DNA of 64,000 nucleotides from Mimachlamys varia (GCA_947623455.1 OX392527.1:45366401-45430400), one strand, 5' to 3'; shown: positions 46,856 through 59,615, counted from the first letter of the stretch. Translations and numbers: made by a program. The notes: a model not told the origin generated them from the letters alone.

Positions 46856-49489
46856 TATGTACTAGTGTGACTGAAAAAAAGCAGAAACAAACATGGAAAT
46901 ACATAAAGAGCTATCCGAAGAAACTCCTTATTCATTCATGTTTACTGGGTTTAAAAAAAAGTTTTAGATCATGTGTGCTATATATCAAATATAGAAATTG
47001 AATTTAAATGCCATGCAAAAAAGTTCACAAAATGACACCATTTAAGACAATTTCATGCTAAGTATGATTTTCAAATTTATTTTTTACTTTGAAGTTATTT
47101 TTAATTTGCAATTATTCAAATACACATACTCTTGTTACAAACTAAAAAAAAATCCGAATCTATTGAAAAGAATAATATCAGATACCGAGTATGATATGAT
47201 TTTAGTTTTTTCCCCTATTTTAGAAATGTTAAATCATTTACATCCGCTAATATAGCGTGTCTAGATTATATTTTCAGATATAATTATCAATTATCCGAAT
47301 AATGATGTTTAATTTCATAATTGATAAAATAGAACTTCAAAAAGATTTTATTAATAACCGGCATTATGTTAATAATATTAGTGTACAAGGTTGGAGTACA
47401 CATTTCTTTGGTGTTTAACCAATTTGAAAGAAAGGCCAATTTCTGTAACGTGCGCCACCTGGGCACTTTAAATGATTTCATAGCTTATATACACCGGTAT
47501 AGTGTTTGTTTAAATCACCGAGCAATGGATTGCTCTACTTCTTCATAAATATCAACACAAACAATTGAAGAATTTCAATTTTAATGAAACATATACAAAT
47601 ACGGAACATTTTTTGTTGTGATTTCTCTTAAATAATTTAAAATAATTATCAAAGTTTTCAAAGCAATTTGTAAATTTTTCATAAAAATAGGTATTGTTCA
47701 ATTATCCGTTAAAAATCGACGGCAAAATCAACAACTCTATTTAAATTGAGTTCAAGGTGTATTATAACTGATTTTGACCAAGTCCGTACATATCGCAGCT
47801 TAATATGCGGTAATTCACTTAAAAAACAACTATACAAATAACATTACACAGCCAATTTTTCTTCACATGAATTTAATGGGGAAAATTTCACGTGAAATTC
47901 ATTTTTTTCCTACATTTCAGGTGAAATTCACATGAAGACATATTGCCGGTGTATGACTAGATTACGTTTTTTCAGAAATTAAGTTTGGATCTCTTTTCTG
48001 TTTTGTATTTCTTATATTATAATATTGGTCGATTGTTCCAGTCTTATATGTACAATAATGTATATATATGCATACTCTACATATACCACTGTTTTTTGGT
48101 GTTTTTCTTTTAATATTGATAAATGATATTGTGCAAATGAATGTATCGACAAATATTTGACGAATTTCTTTGTTGTAGTAAATTATCATCCCTTCACAAT
48201 TCATCATCTGTAGGTACATTTGTATAAAACGTTTCTGATGCTTTGTCTGTATCATCTCATCAATATCAAACCGCACATGTACATGAGCTTTGTTTCGTCA
48301 TAGATTTATGGCAATGTCTAATACATATTGTCAACACTGTAGTTAAAAAAAGTAATGTCCTACAATATTCAGAGGAATTTTTGCTATTTCTAAAATCCCT
48401 AATCCTAGTCTCTTTTCTTCACTACATAGGAGTGGGTGGGGAAACTTGTTCGCGGTAAAAGATACGGCATATGCCTAATGTTCCAAACTATTATGAGGGC
48501 GCAGGATGCAAGGCAGATAAATAAGGGATACCGTAATAGGAGGGCTCAACGGATAAGCAATGGTATGCATGTTGTGTAATACGGATAAAATTACGGATAA
48601 TGGCTGTAATCCGGATTTATAATTTTTGCGACTGATTCAATTCGGAATGAGATTATATGTATTTTGCTTTTTTTCTGTTTTTGTTTTTGGTTTTCTGTGT
48701 GTGTGGGGGGGAGGGGGGGCAACTATCAAGGTAAGTAAATTTTACATAGCTTTAACGTACGTCAACTCTTAAATACACAGGGATAAAACACTGACAGCTT
48801 CTTCATTTCATCTCAACTTCACAAGTCGATAACGAGGCTGAGTTAGCAGATTCAAAAACGAGAAATGTTTTACTAACGTTGATTGCATTTACCATACTTT
48901 TTATTTAAAAAAAAAAATATTTAAATATACGTTTAACGACGGAAAAGTGATGTCGTACTGATATATAGTGATAACATATTAACGATTAGAGGTAAAGTTT
49001 GTACTGAACCGTATAAACGTAAAGAATAATGAAGGCAGGGAGGGGGGTGTCGTAACGGACGTGATAATTACCTGGCGATACGAGGCTAATGAGTACAGCA
49101 ATACTGCACACTGCATCGTGTCAAGGAGGGAGGGAGGGAGATTGATGGACCTTCCCTCGATACCTGATCGGTCTCCGACATCGTTAGGAAATGATTTATC
49201 TGTTTTATAAACACGTCTGCTGCCTCTTGTGTCGCGGTGTTACTTAACGGGGGCATTTGTATGCAACCAATTGGTAGCGTCTTAAAGTCAATCGACTTTA
49301 TCTGTCAAATTTTTCTCTTTGATGTGACAGTATTTCAGTTCATTATGTCAATATCAGTCAAACAAATTGAATATCTTCCAGCAATTTATGTAAATTAAAC
49401 ACTTTTTAGTTAAATAAAACAGTTGAATCATTACTCGTATATTTATTCGCGTCACTGTATCCATATGTGTAGCAAACGTACCTCCAGTT
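46856..49489. other. Intergenic; GC-richer island at about 49030-49290
   Basis: Mostly AT-rich without recognisable genes. At 47840-47945 TTCACGTGAAATTCATT and TTTCAGGTGAAATTCACATG form a small inverted cluster. The 49030-49290 block is unique-looking, with a GGGA repeat near 49130, and could be regulatory. Confidence 0.4.
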
Positions 49490-49775
49490 CGGCACATGTC
49501 ATTTCATAGAGCCCCAGGACGTTTCAATTACCCTGGTTAACTTAGTCGTAATCATTTTTGAATTAACGTTATACATTATTTTGTCTCAAGTAGCTGCGTT
49601 GTAAACCTAAGACGTTACAATTACCCTGATTAAGTTAGTCGTATTCCTTTTTGAATTAACGTTATACATTATTTTGTCACAAGCATCTGCGTTGTTGACC
49701 TAAGACGTTACAATAACCCTGATTTAGTTGGTCATATTTATTTTAAATAAGCATAACTTTGCGTTCAGTATAGAC
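49490..49775. repeat. 93-bp tandem repeat, three units
   Basis: GACGTT starts at 49518, 49611 and 49704, exactly 93 bp apart. Each unit includes TTACCCTGRTTAASTTAGTCG-like sequence and GAATTAACGTTATACATTAT. It is the same family as 46640-46855, 2.8 kb away. Confidence 0.8.
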
Positions 49776-50036
49776 TTGCTCCTGTCTCTAGAATAGTATA
49801 CAGATTTTAAAGCAACATAGTCAAATAGTTTTGATCACTTGGATGTCTGATTCTGAAACAAGGGGGGGGGGGGAGATACGCTAGTAGTAAAAATCAGTAG
49901 TGAAACCATAAATAAAAAAACTTTATGAGCTGGTAGCCAGTATGATCAGTACAATGTATCCGTAATTTAAAAAATGATGGATAGATGAATTCATGTAACG
50001 TACATGTAACAGTAGGCGGGAGGGGAAGGAGGGGTG

Positions 50037-53000
50037 CCACACGATCCAAAGTGGCCAAACTAACAAGTTTCTGTTGTACACACAATCCAAAGTGTCCTGA
50101 CTAACAAGGCTCTACTGTACACACAAACCAAAGTGTCCAGACTAACATGATTCTACTAGTACTGTACACACAAACCAAAGTGTCCAGACTAACATGGTTC
50201 TACTGTACACACAAACCAAAGAGTCCAGACTAACATGATTCTACTGTACACACAAACCAAAGAGTCCAGCCTACATGATTCTACTGTACACCGAAAACAA
50301 AATGTCCAGACTAATAAGGTTTTACTGTACACTGAAACAAAAATGTCCAGACTAACAACGTTTCACTGTACAAACGAAACACAGTGTCACGACTTACAAG
50401 GTTCTACTGTACACACAAACCAAAATTTCGATACTTACATAGTTCTACTTTACACACAAACCAAAATTTCGATACTTACATAGTTCTACTTTACACTCAA
50501 ACCAAAGTGTTCAGACTAACACGGTTCTACTGTACATACAAACCAAAGTGTCCACACTAACAAGGTTCTACTGTACACACAAACCAAAGTGTCCACACTA
50601 ACAAGGTTCTTCTGTACACACAAAGTGTCCACACTAACAAGGCTCTACTGTACACACAAACCAAAGTGTCCAGACTAACAAGAATCTACTGTACACACAA
50701 ACCAAAGTGTCCAGATTAACAAGGTTCTACTGTACACACAATCCAAAGTGTCCACACTAACAAGGTTCTACTGTATACACAAACCAAAGTGCCCAACCTA
50801 ACAAGGTTCTACTGTACACACAAGCCAAATTGTCCACACTAACAAGGTTCTACTGTACACACAAACCAAAGTGTCCAGATTAACATGATTCTACTGTACA
50901 CACAAACCAAAGTGTCCACACTAATAAGGTTCTACTGTACACACAAACCAAAATGTCAACACTAAAAAGGTTCTACTGTACACACAAACCAAAGTGTCCA
51001 CACTAACAAGGCTCTACTGTACACACAAACCAAAGTGTCCACACTAACAAGGTTCTACTGTACACACAAACCAAAGTGTCCACACTAACAAGGTTCTACT
51101 ATACATACAAACAAAAATGTCCAGACTAACATGATTCTACTGTACACACAAACCAAAGTGTCCACACTAACATGATTCTACTGTACACACAAACCAAAGT
51201 GTCCACACTAACATGATTCTACTGTACACACAAACCAAAGTGTCCACACTAACATGATTCTACTGTACACACAAACAAAAGTGTCCAGACTAACATAGTT
51301 CTACTGTGCACACAAACCAAAGTGTCCAGACTAACATAGTTCTACTGTGCACACAAACCAAAATGTCCACACTAACAAGGTTCTACTGTACACCGAAACA
51401 GTAATGTCCAGACTAACAAGGTTCTACTGTACACACAAACCAAAGTGTCCACACCAAAAAGGTTCTACTGTACACCGAAACAAAAATAACCAGACTAACA
51501 AGGTTCTACTGTACACACAAACAAAAGTGTCCAGATTAACAAGGTTCTATTGTACCCACAAACCAAATTGTCCACACTAACAAGTCTCTAATATACACAC
51601 AAACCAAAGTTTCCAGACTAACAAGGCTCTACTGTACACACAAACCAAAGTGTCCAGACTAACATCGTTCTACTGTACACACAAACAAAAGTATCCACAC
51701 TAACAAGGTTCTACTGTACACACAAACCAAAGTGTCCAGACTAACATAGTTCTACTGAACACACAAACCAAAGTGTCCACACTAACAAGCCTCTACTGTA
51801 CACACAATCCAAAAATGTCCAGACTAACATGATTCTACTGTACACACAAACAAAAGTGTCCACACTAATAAGGTTCTACTGTACACACAAACCAACGTGT
51901 CCAGATTAACATGATTCTACTGTACACACAAACCAAAGTGTCCACACTAACAAGGTTCTACTGTACACACAAACAAAAGTGTCCAGATTAACATAATTCT
52001 ACTGTACACACAAACCCAAGTGTCCACACTAACAAGGTTCTACTGTACACACAAACAAAAGTGTCCAGATTAACATTATTCTACTGTACACACAAACCCA
52101 AGAGTCCAGACTAACATGATTCTACTGTACACACAAACCAAAGTGTCCACACTAACAAGGTTCTACTGTACACACAAACCAAAGTGTCCAGATTAACATG
52201 ATTCTACTGTACACACAAACCAAAGTGTCCACACTAACAAGGTTCTACTGTACACACAAACCAAAGTGTCCACACTAACATGATTCTACTGTACACACAA
52301 ACCAAAGTGTCCACACTAACAAGGTTCTACTGTACACACAAACCAAAGTGTCCACACTAACATGATTCTACTGTACACACAAACCATAGTGTCCACACTA
52401 ACAAGGTTCTAATGTACACACAAACCAAAGTGTCCACACCAACAAGGTTCTACTGTACACACAAAGTGTCCACACTAACATGATTCTACTGTACACACAA
52501 ACCAAAGTGTCAAGACTAACATAGTTCTACTGTACACACAAACCAAAGTGTCCACACTAACAAGGTTCTACTGTACACACAAACCAAAGTGTCCAGACTA
52601 ACAAGGTTCTACTGTACACACAAACAAAAGTGTCCAGACTAACATGATTCTACTGTACACACAAACCAAAGTGTCCAGACTAACAAAGTTCTACTGTACA
52701 CACAAACCAAAGTGTCCACACTAACAAGGTTCTACTGTACACACAAACAAAAGTGTCCAGATTAACATAATTCTACTGTACACACAAACCCAAGTGTCCA
52801 CACTAACAAGGTTCTACTGTACACACAAACAAAAGTGTCCAGATTAACATTATTCTACTGTACACACAAACCCAAGAGTCCAGACTAACATGATTCTACT
52901 GTACACACAAACCAAAGTGTCCACACTAACAAGGTTCTACTGTACACACAAACCAAAGTGTCCACACTAACAAGGTTCTACTGTACACACAAACCAAAGT

Positions 53001-56000
53001 GTCCACACTAACAAGGTTCTACTGTACACACAAACCCAAGTGTCCACACTAACAAGGTTCTACTGTACACACAAACAAAAGTGTCCAGATTAACATTATT
53101 CTACTGTACACACAAACCCAAGAGTCCAGACTAACATGATTCTACTGTACACACAAACCAAAGTGTCCACACTAACAAGGTTCTACTGTACACACAAACC
53201 AAAGTGTCCAGATTAACATGATTCTACTGTACACACAAACCAAAGTGTCCACACTAACAAGGTTCTACTGTACACACAAACCAAAGTGTCCACACTAACA
53301 TGATTCTACTGTACACACAAACCAAAGTGTCCACACTAACAAGGTTCTACTGTACACACAAACCAAAGTGTCCACACTAACATGATTCTACTGTACACAC
53401 AAACCATAGTGTCCACACTAACAAGGTTCTACTGTACACACAAAGTGTCCACACTAACATGATTCTACTGTACACACAAACCAAAGTGTCAAGACTAACA
53501 TAGTTCTACTGTACACACAAACCAAAGTGTCCACACTAACAAGGTTCTAATGTACACACAAACCAAAGTGTCCAGACTAACAAGGTTCTACTGTACACAC
53601 AAACCAAAGTGTCCAGACTAACATGATTCTACTGTACACACAAACCAAAGTGTCCAGACTAACAAAGTTCTACTGTACACACAAACCAAAGTGTCCACAC
53701 TAACAAGGTTCTACTGTACACACAAACCAAAGTGTCCAGACTAACAAAGTTCTACTGTACACACAAACCAAAGTGTCCAGACTAACAAGGTTCTACTGTA
53801 CACACAAACCAAAGTGTCCAGACTAACAAGGTTCTACTGTACACACAAACCAAAGTGTCCAGACTAACAAAGTTCTACTGTACACACAAACCAAAGTGTC
53901 CAGACTAACAAGGTTCTACTGTACACACAAACCAAAGTGTCCAGACTAACAAGGTTCTACTGTACACACAAACCAAAGTGTCCAGACTAACAAGGTTCTA
54001 CTGTACACACAAACCAAAGTGTCCAGACTAACAAGGTTCTACTGTACACACAAACCATAGTGTCCACACTAACAAAGTTCTAATGTACACACAAACCAAA
54101 GTGTCCAGATTAACATTATTCTACTGTACACACAAACCAAAATGTCCACACTAACAAGGTTCTACTGTACACACAAACCAAAGTGTCCACACTAACAAGG
54201 TTCTACTGTACACACAAACCATAGTGTCCACACTAACAAAGTTCTAATGTACACACAAACCATAGTGTCCACACTAACAAGGTTCTACTGTACACACAAA
54301 CCATAGTGTCCACACTAACAAGGTTCTACTGTACACACAAACCATAGTGTCCAGACTAACAAGGTTCTACTGTACACACAAGCCAAAGTGTCCAGACTAA
54401 CATGGTTCTACTGTACACACAAAGTGTCCACACTAACAAGGTTCTACTGTACACACAAACACAAGTGTCCAGACTAACATGGTTCTACTGTACACACAAA
54501 CACAAGTGTCCAGACTATCAAGGTTCTACTGTACACACAAACACAAGTGTACAGGCTAACAAAGTTCTACTGTACACACAAACCATAGTGTCCACACTAA
54601 CAATGTTCTAATGTACACACAAACCATAGTGTCCACACTAACAAGGTTCTTCTGTACACACAAAGTGTCCACACTAACAAGGCTCTACTGTACACACAAA
54701 CCAAAGTGTCCAGATTAACAAGGTTCTACTGTACACACAAACCATAGTGTCCACACTAACAAAGTTCTATTGTACCCACAAACCATAGTGTCCACACTAA
54801 CAAGGTTCTACTGTACACACAAACCATAGTGTCCACACTAACAAGGTTCTACTGTACACACAAAGTGTCCACACTAACAAGGTTCTACTGTACACACAAA
54901 CCATAGTGTCCACACTAACAAGGTTCTACTGTACACACAAAGTGTCCACACTAACAAGGTTCTACTGTACACACAAACCATAGTGTCCACACTAACAAGG
55001 TTCTACTGTACACACAAACCATAGTGTCCACACTAACAAGGTTCTACTGTACACACAAACCATAGTGTCCACACTAACAAGGTTCTACTGTACACACAAA
55101 CCATAGTGTCCACACTAACAAGGTTCTACTGTACACACAAAGTTTCCAGACTAACAAGGCTCTACTGTACACACAAACCATAGTGTCCACACTAACAAGG
55201 TTCTACTGTACACACAAACCATAGTGTCCACACTAACAAGGTTCTACTGTACACACAAACCATAGTGTCCACACTAACAAGGTTCTACTGTACACACAAA
55301 GTGTCCACACTAACAAGGTTCTACTGTACACACAAACCATAGTGTCCACACTAACAAGGTTCTAATGTACACACAAACAAAAGTGTCCACACTAACAAGG
55401 TTCTACTGTACACACAAACCAAAGTGTCCACACTAACAAGGTTCTACTGTACACACAAACCATAGTGTCCACACTAACAAGGTTCTAATGTACACACAAA
55501 CAAAAGTGTCCACACTAACAAGGTTCTACTGTACACACAAACCAAAGTGTCCACACTAACAAGGTTCTACTGTACACACAAACCATAGTGTCCACACTAA
55601 CAAGGTTCTACTGTACACACAAACCATAGTGTCCACACTAACAAGGTTCTACTGTACACACAAACCATAGTGTCCACACTAACAAGGTTCTACTGTACAC
55701 ACAAAGTGTCCACACTAACAAGGTTCTACTGTACACACAAACCATAGTGTCCACACTAACAAAGTTCTAATGTACCCACAAACCATAGTGTCCACACTAA
55801 CAAAGTTCTAATGTACCCACAAACCATAGTGTCCACACTAACAAGGTTCTACTGTACACACAAACCATAGTGTCCACACTAACAAGGTTCTACTGTACAC
55901 ACAAACCAAAGTGTCCACACTAACAAGGTTCTAATGTACACACAAACCATAGTGTCCACACTAACAAGGTTCTACTGTACACACAAACCAAAGAGTCCAC

Positions 56001-56240
56001 ACCAACAAGGTTCTACTGTACACACAAACCAAAGTGTCCACACCAACAAGGTTCTACTGTACACACAAAGTGTCCACACTAACAAGGTTCTACTGTACAC
56101 ACAAACCAAAGTGTCCACACCAACAAGGTTCTACTGTACACACAAACCAAAGTGTCCACACCAACAAGGTTCTACTGTACACCGAAACAAAAATGTCCAG
56201 ACTAACATGATTCTACCGTATACACGCACACCAATGTGTG
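50037..56240. repeat. 41-bp satellite array, ~150 copies over 6.2 kb
   Basis: The unit is CTAACAAGGTTCTACTGTAC then ACACAAACCAAAGTGTCCAC and A. Period 41 is clear (for example GTGTCC at 55024 and 55065). Units of about 31 bp lack the ten bases around CAAACCAAA and recur mainly in the right half. The left edge (50037-50520) is most diverged. The middle has CAAAGTGTCC variants and the right third mostly CATAGTGTCC. Blocks of several units are duplicated exactly (see findings). Long open frames arise because 41 is not a multiple of 3 and stops are rare in all three phases; I do not regard them as genes. Confidence 0.97.
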
Positions 56241-57044
56241 CGAACTCTTGAATTTCTGCCTGTGCTATTTCGATACACAATCTTCAGCTTTTTATTTATC
56301 TGTTTTGTTTCTTTTTTCTTTCTATTTTAATTGTGTCTTACACACACATTAAATATAATGATGTAATCAATTCATATGATTGTATGCTAGTATAATTAAG
56401 TATATATGTAATTAAGTATATACATCATGGCCGTCTGCGTTAACCACAAATCATACAGGCTCCTTCTGATTGGTCCGTTCCTATCGAGGTCACCTGTGTG
56501 TTGTTGACTTAATTCTGAGACATTATCATTCGGCCGCCTCAGTGACATTTATAGGAATTGTTGGTTATTTTAAGTGCAATTTAACATCCTTTTAACTAGT
56601 TAATGTGTAAACAATTTAATAAGTCATATTTGAGAATAGTTTTTTGCATGCAAATTAGACCAACACGCGAATGAAACACGAAAGTTAATATTCTTCTCAA
56701 CAGCGTTAAAATTTATTGTATATTCATTGTGACTTTAGTAGGAATTAATCCCACACTTTACAAAAACAGGTGTTCAAAAACGATCGTTCTTTTAATGTCA
56801 GAGTAATAAATGTAAATCTATCTGTTCATTAATATACACGTATAATGACGTCGTTAAATGTTTTAATGAGAACTACATAATCAAAAAATGAATTCAGACA
56901 GGAAATTCGAATTGAATTGATTTCAATTTTTGTATCGTTATGAAAAGATCTCTTTATTTTACAATTATTATAATAAGCAAATTATCTCATTTAATTCACT
57001 TTTGCAGGCTAAGGAATGAGCGTGCAGTGGAGGTAAGACGGAGA

Positions 57045-57100
57045 AAATGTGGGAGGAAACCGGAGTACCCGGAAAAAACCCACTTGATCGTCAGGATGGT
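57045..57100 (+). repeat. SINE central-domain fragment
   Basis: GTGGGAGGAAACCGGAGTAC then CCGGAAAAAACCCAC matches the complement of the central domain of the SINE at 28469-28727. No tRNA-like head is attached. Confidence 0.6.
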
Positions 57101-57304
57101 CATTTTATAACTCATATTGTCATTGTGGGAGTTTATCAGATTGTCAATGTGACTTCATGATTTAAGAGGCTCCATGGGTCTGAATCGCTCACCAGCATTT
57201 TGTCTCACATCTTAAAATTGATTTATCTAACATCGTAAAATTGAAATACAATAAAGAAATTTCAATGTCTGATATCAAAATGAATCATTGTAATTAAATA
57301 AGAG

Positions 57305-57955
57305 AATACCGAAGCGTTAACAAAACCATAATCAAAACTCAAAATCGATTAAACCATGGGGAAAATATGAACAAAGGAGGTATTTACATGGAGACTCTTG
57401 TAAAAGTACAAGCGAATAAGACCAGGTGTTGCGGAAGAGTAAGCGTCCTCTGCTCCATTGCCGACACCCGCAATGTAAATCTTTGTCACATCCAAGTTAA
57501 CATCAATCTTTCAAACTGAGAACTGAGTATCATTGTCAATCATAACAGGTAAACACACCCATGAGCACACTCAAAAACGCCCATCTTCATATCACTTAAA
57601 GATATAGAATATTTCTCAATGAGACAAAGATGGCGACCATAAAACTTGCCCATAGTTCTGATCAACCTGCATCTCTCGAATCCTTGTGTTGTTAGTTTGT
57701 TTGCCAGCAGTCGACATCGATCACGAAACTCCCGATATTTAGAGCAAGGCCCAGAATATCGAATCAACTGCGACATGTAAACACAATAGGTTGGAGAAGC
57801 AGGGATGTTACTATCAAGAAATGGAAAGTTCAGGATCGGAAAATTGAAATCATCACGTTTATCGTATAGCTTAGCAGTAAGCCGTCCATGTTGGTCGTAG
57901 TTTAAGCAGAGATCGAGTAAGCGGCCGATGTAAAAGAGTCTATTTACATATCATA
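57305..57955 (-). mobile_element. Retroelement 3'-end copy I (longest copy)
   Basis: This copy includes the reverse-transcriptase C-terminal frame (57540-57950) and the whole 3' UTR to the AACGCTTCGGTATTCTC end at about 57305. The similarity breaks near 57955, the apparent 5' truncation point. It serves as the reference for the other eight copies. Confidence 0.75.
57540..57950 (-). pseudogene. Reverse-transcriptase-like protein, C-terminal 136 codons (5'-truncated)
   Basis: The frame is open from 57950 to a TGA at 57540-57542. It contains LDLCLNYDQHGRLTAKLYDK, FNFPILNFPFLDSNIP, YMSQLIRYSGPCSKYREFRD and FYGRHLCLIEKY. From memory, these are the C-terminal signature of an abundant metazoan reverse-transcriptase-like protein. 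The catalytic core (YxDD region) is absent because the copy is truncated, so it cannot work alone. Homologous fragments lie at 30833-30985 (plus) and 32040-32127 (minus). The exact retroelement class is not certain: the tail could belong to a non-LTR, Penelope-like or other type. Confidence 0.7.
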
Positions 57956-58099
57956 TATGTGACCTTTAAAGAGAGTGAAGGTCGTTCATCTTAACATCAT
58001 AAGTAGCGCGTTATCTAAGCATTATACAGGTCCAGTATAAGTGCTTTTGGCATTTTGGTTATTGATCAAGAATAGAAGCAGCTTGAGAATTTTCAATAC

Positions 58100-58700
58100 A
58101 TTTCAACTCTGTGACCTTGAAAGTGGGTCAAGCTGATTCCTTTTAGCAAACTTTTAGCCATTTCATCCCATTATACTACAGGCAAAATATCAGTACTGAG
58201 AGCTTTTTGGTTATAGACAAAAAGATTTTCAGACATTTAAAATCTGTGACCTTGAATATGGGTCAATGTCGTTCATTTGACCAAACTTGATAGTCCTTCA
58301 TCAAAACATCCTACTGGCCCATTTTCAATACTCTGGGCCTTTTGGTTATGGAAGAAGTTGCTTGAAGATGTTAAAACATTTGAATTTTCTTATCTTGAAA
58401 GTAGGTCAAGGTCATTCATTTGAATAAAATTGGTAGGTCTTTAATCAAAGCATGCTCCATATTAAATACTGCTATCATGGACAGAAGAAGTAACTAGTTG
58501 TTTGAAGATATGACTTGACACCCGTACCTTTGAAAATGGATCAAGGTCGTTCATTTGATCAATGTACATGCCCAATATCAGTACTCTGGTCCTTTTGGTT
58601 ATTGAGAAGAAATTGCTTGAACATTTTGAGACATTTGACCCCGGTGACCTTTTGGTTATTGAGAAGAACGAACTCGTTTAAAGTATAATCTTGACGCTGG
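58100..58700. repeat. Tandem repeat, ~135-145 bp units, rich in TGACCTTGA / TCAAGGTCA
   Basis: About four imperfect units. Each has a (T/G)ACCTTGAAARTRGGTCAAG-like start, then GTCATTCATTTGA and a later TTTTGGTTATKGA segment. Unit starts are near 58112, 58247, 58392 and 58526. This resembles a very common marine-invertebrate repeat. It contains perfect extended nuclear-receptor half sites (58112, 58247, 58406). Confidence 0.65.
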
Positions 58701-59060
58701 ACGACGGACTCTGCACAAAGGCATCAGCTAACTTGCCCTTCAGGCAGGTCAACTATAAACGATTGTACAGTACATTTGTATGACGCCAGGAGGTTTACTG
58801 CTTAAGAAGTCCTTCATTTTCAAAAACGCCATTACATGAAAAGACGGATCTCAAAAACAGGGCTATCATTAAATAAAGAAGTTTGCAGTAACTATAAGTA
58901 AGAGCATGGTATGTCTTATATTATTACAATAAAATATCCGGAAATATGGAAGTAACGATCTCCTATTAATTCTTATTCATTATATCTATGAGATACCAGA
59001 CAGCTGCACATGTACACTATTTGTCATATTATATAATGTGCTCATCGTGCAAAAGTAAAT

Positions 59061-59280
59061 AGCTACGGTTACTGGTAAATAGCTACGATTACTGGTAAAT
59101 AGCTTCGATTACTGGTAAATAGCTACGATCACTGGTAAATAGCTACGATTACTGGCAAATAGGTACGATTACTGGTGAATAGCTACGATTACTGGTTAAT
59201 AGCTACGATTACTGGTAAATAGCTACGATTACTGGTAAATAGCTACGATTACTGGTAAATAGCTACGATTACTGGTAAAA
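59061..59280. repeat. 20-bp minisatellite, 11 copies
   Basis: The unit is AGCTACGATTACTGGTAAAT. Eleven units follow one another exactly from 59061 to 59280. Five or six have single-base changes (for example AGCTTCGATT, ACTGGCAAAT); the last four are identical except for the final base. Confidence 0.97.
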
Positions 59281-59489
59281 TATAGAGACTTACCTATGTT
59301 ATTGCTTTGTCGGCAGGTAGTGTATTATGCTTTTAAAAATACAGTATGTACTGTACACATGAAATTTTCTTGTTTACCATAACTTCAATAAGTTCCTTTG
59401 TCGTATTGCATAGAAATTGAACGGACATTTTCAATGTTCATAGCGGTATAAATGCTGGTAGTCATTTATACCAGAAGAAAGAGAAATAT

Positions 59490-59572
59490 GTAGCGGCCAG
59501 ACTGGGGATCGAACCCGGCACCTTCCAAACTCTAGACGAACACTCTCGAGCTAGTCCAGTTCCGCAACATTT
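59490..59572 (-). mobile_element. tRNA-derived SINE head, same family as 41970
   Basis: The minus strand has GCCGGGTTCGATCCCCAGTC (box B GGTTCGATCCC) and upstream GTTCGTCTAGAGTTTGGAAG. It ends next to a C-rich tract. Confidence 0.6.
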
Positions 59573-59575
59573 CTG

Positions 59576-59615
59576 CCCCCCCCCCCCCCCCCAAACCCAA
59601 CCCCCCAACCCCAAC
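59576..59615 (-). other. C-tract with G-quadruplex-forming potential on the minus strand
   Basis: A run of 17 C is followed by CCC, CCCCCC and CCCC separated by 2-3 bases. The minus strand therefore has four G runs of three or more with short loops, the canonical quadruplex pattern. Confidence 0.6.

Noticed and set aside
50235..56251. Several open frames (up to 105 codons) within the satellite reading STVHTNQ and RFYCTHKPKC repeats
   Set aside because: They follow automatically from a 41-bp unit with few stops; the frames shift with unit-length changes and have no start or splice context.
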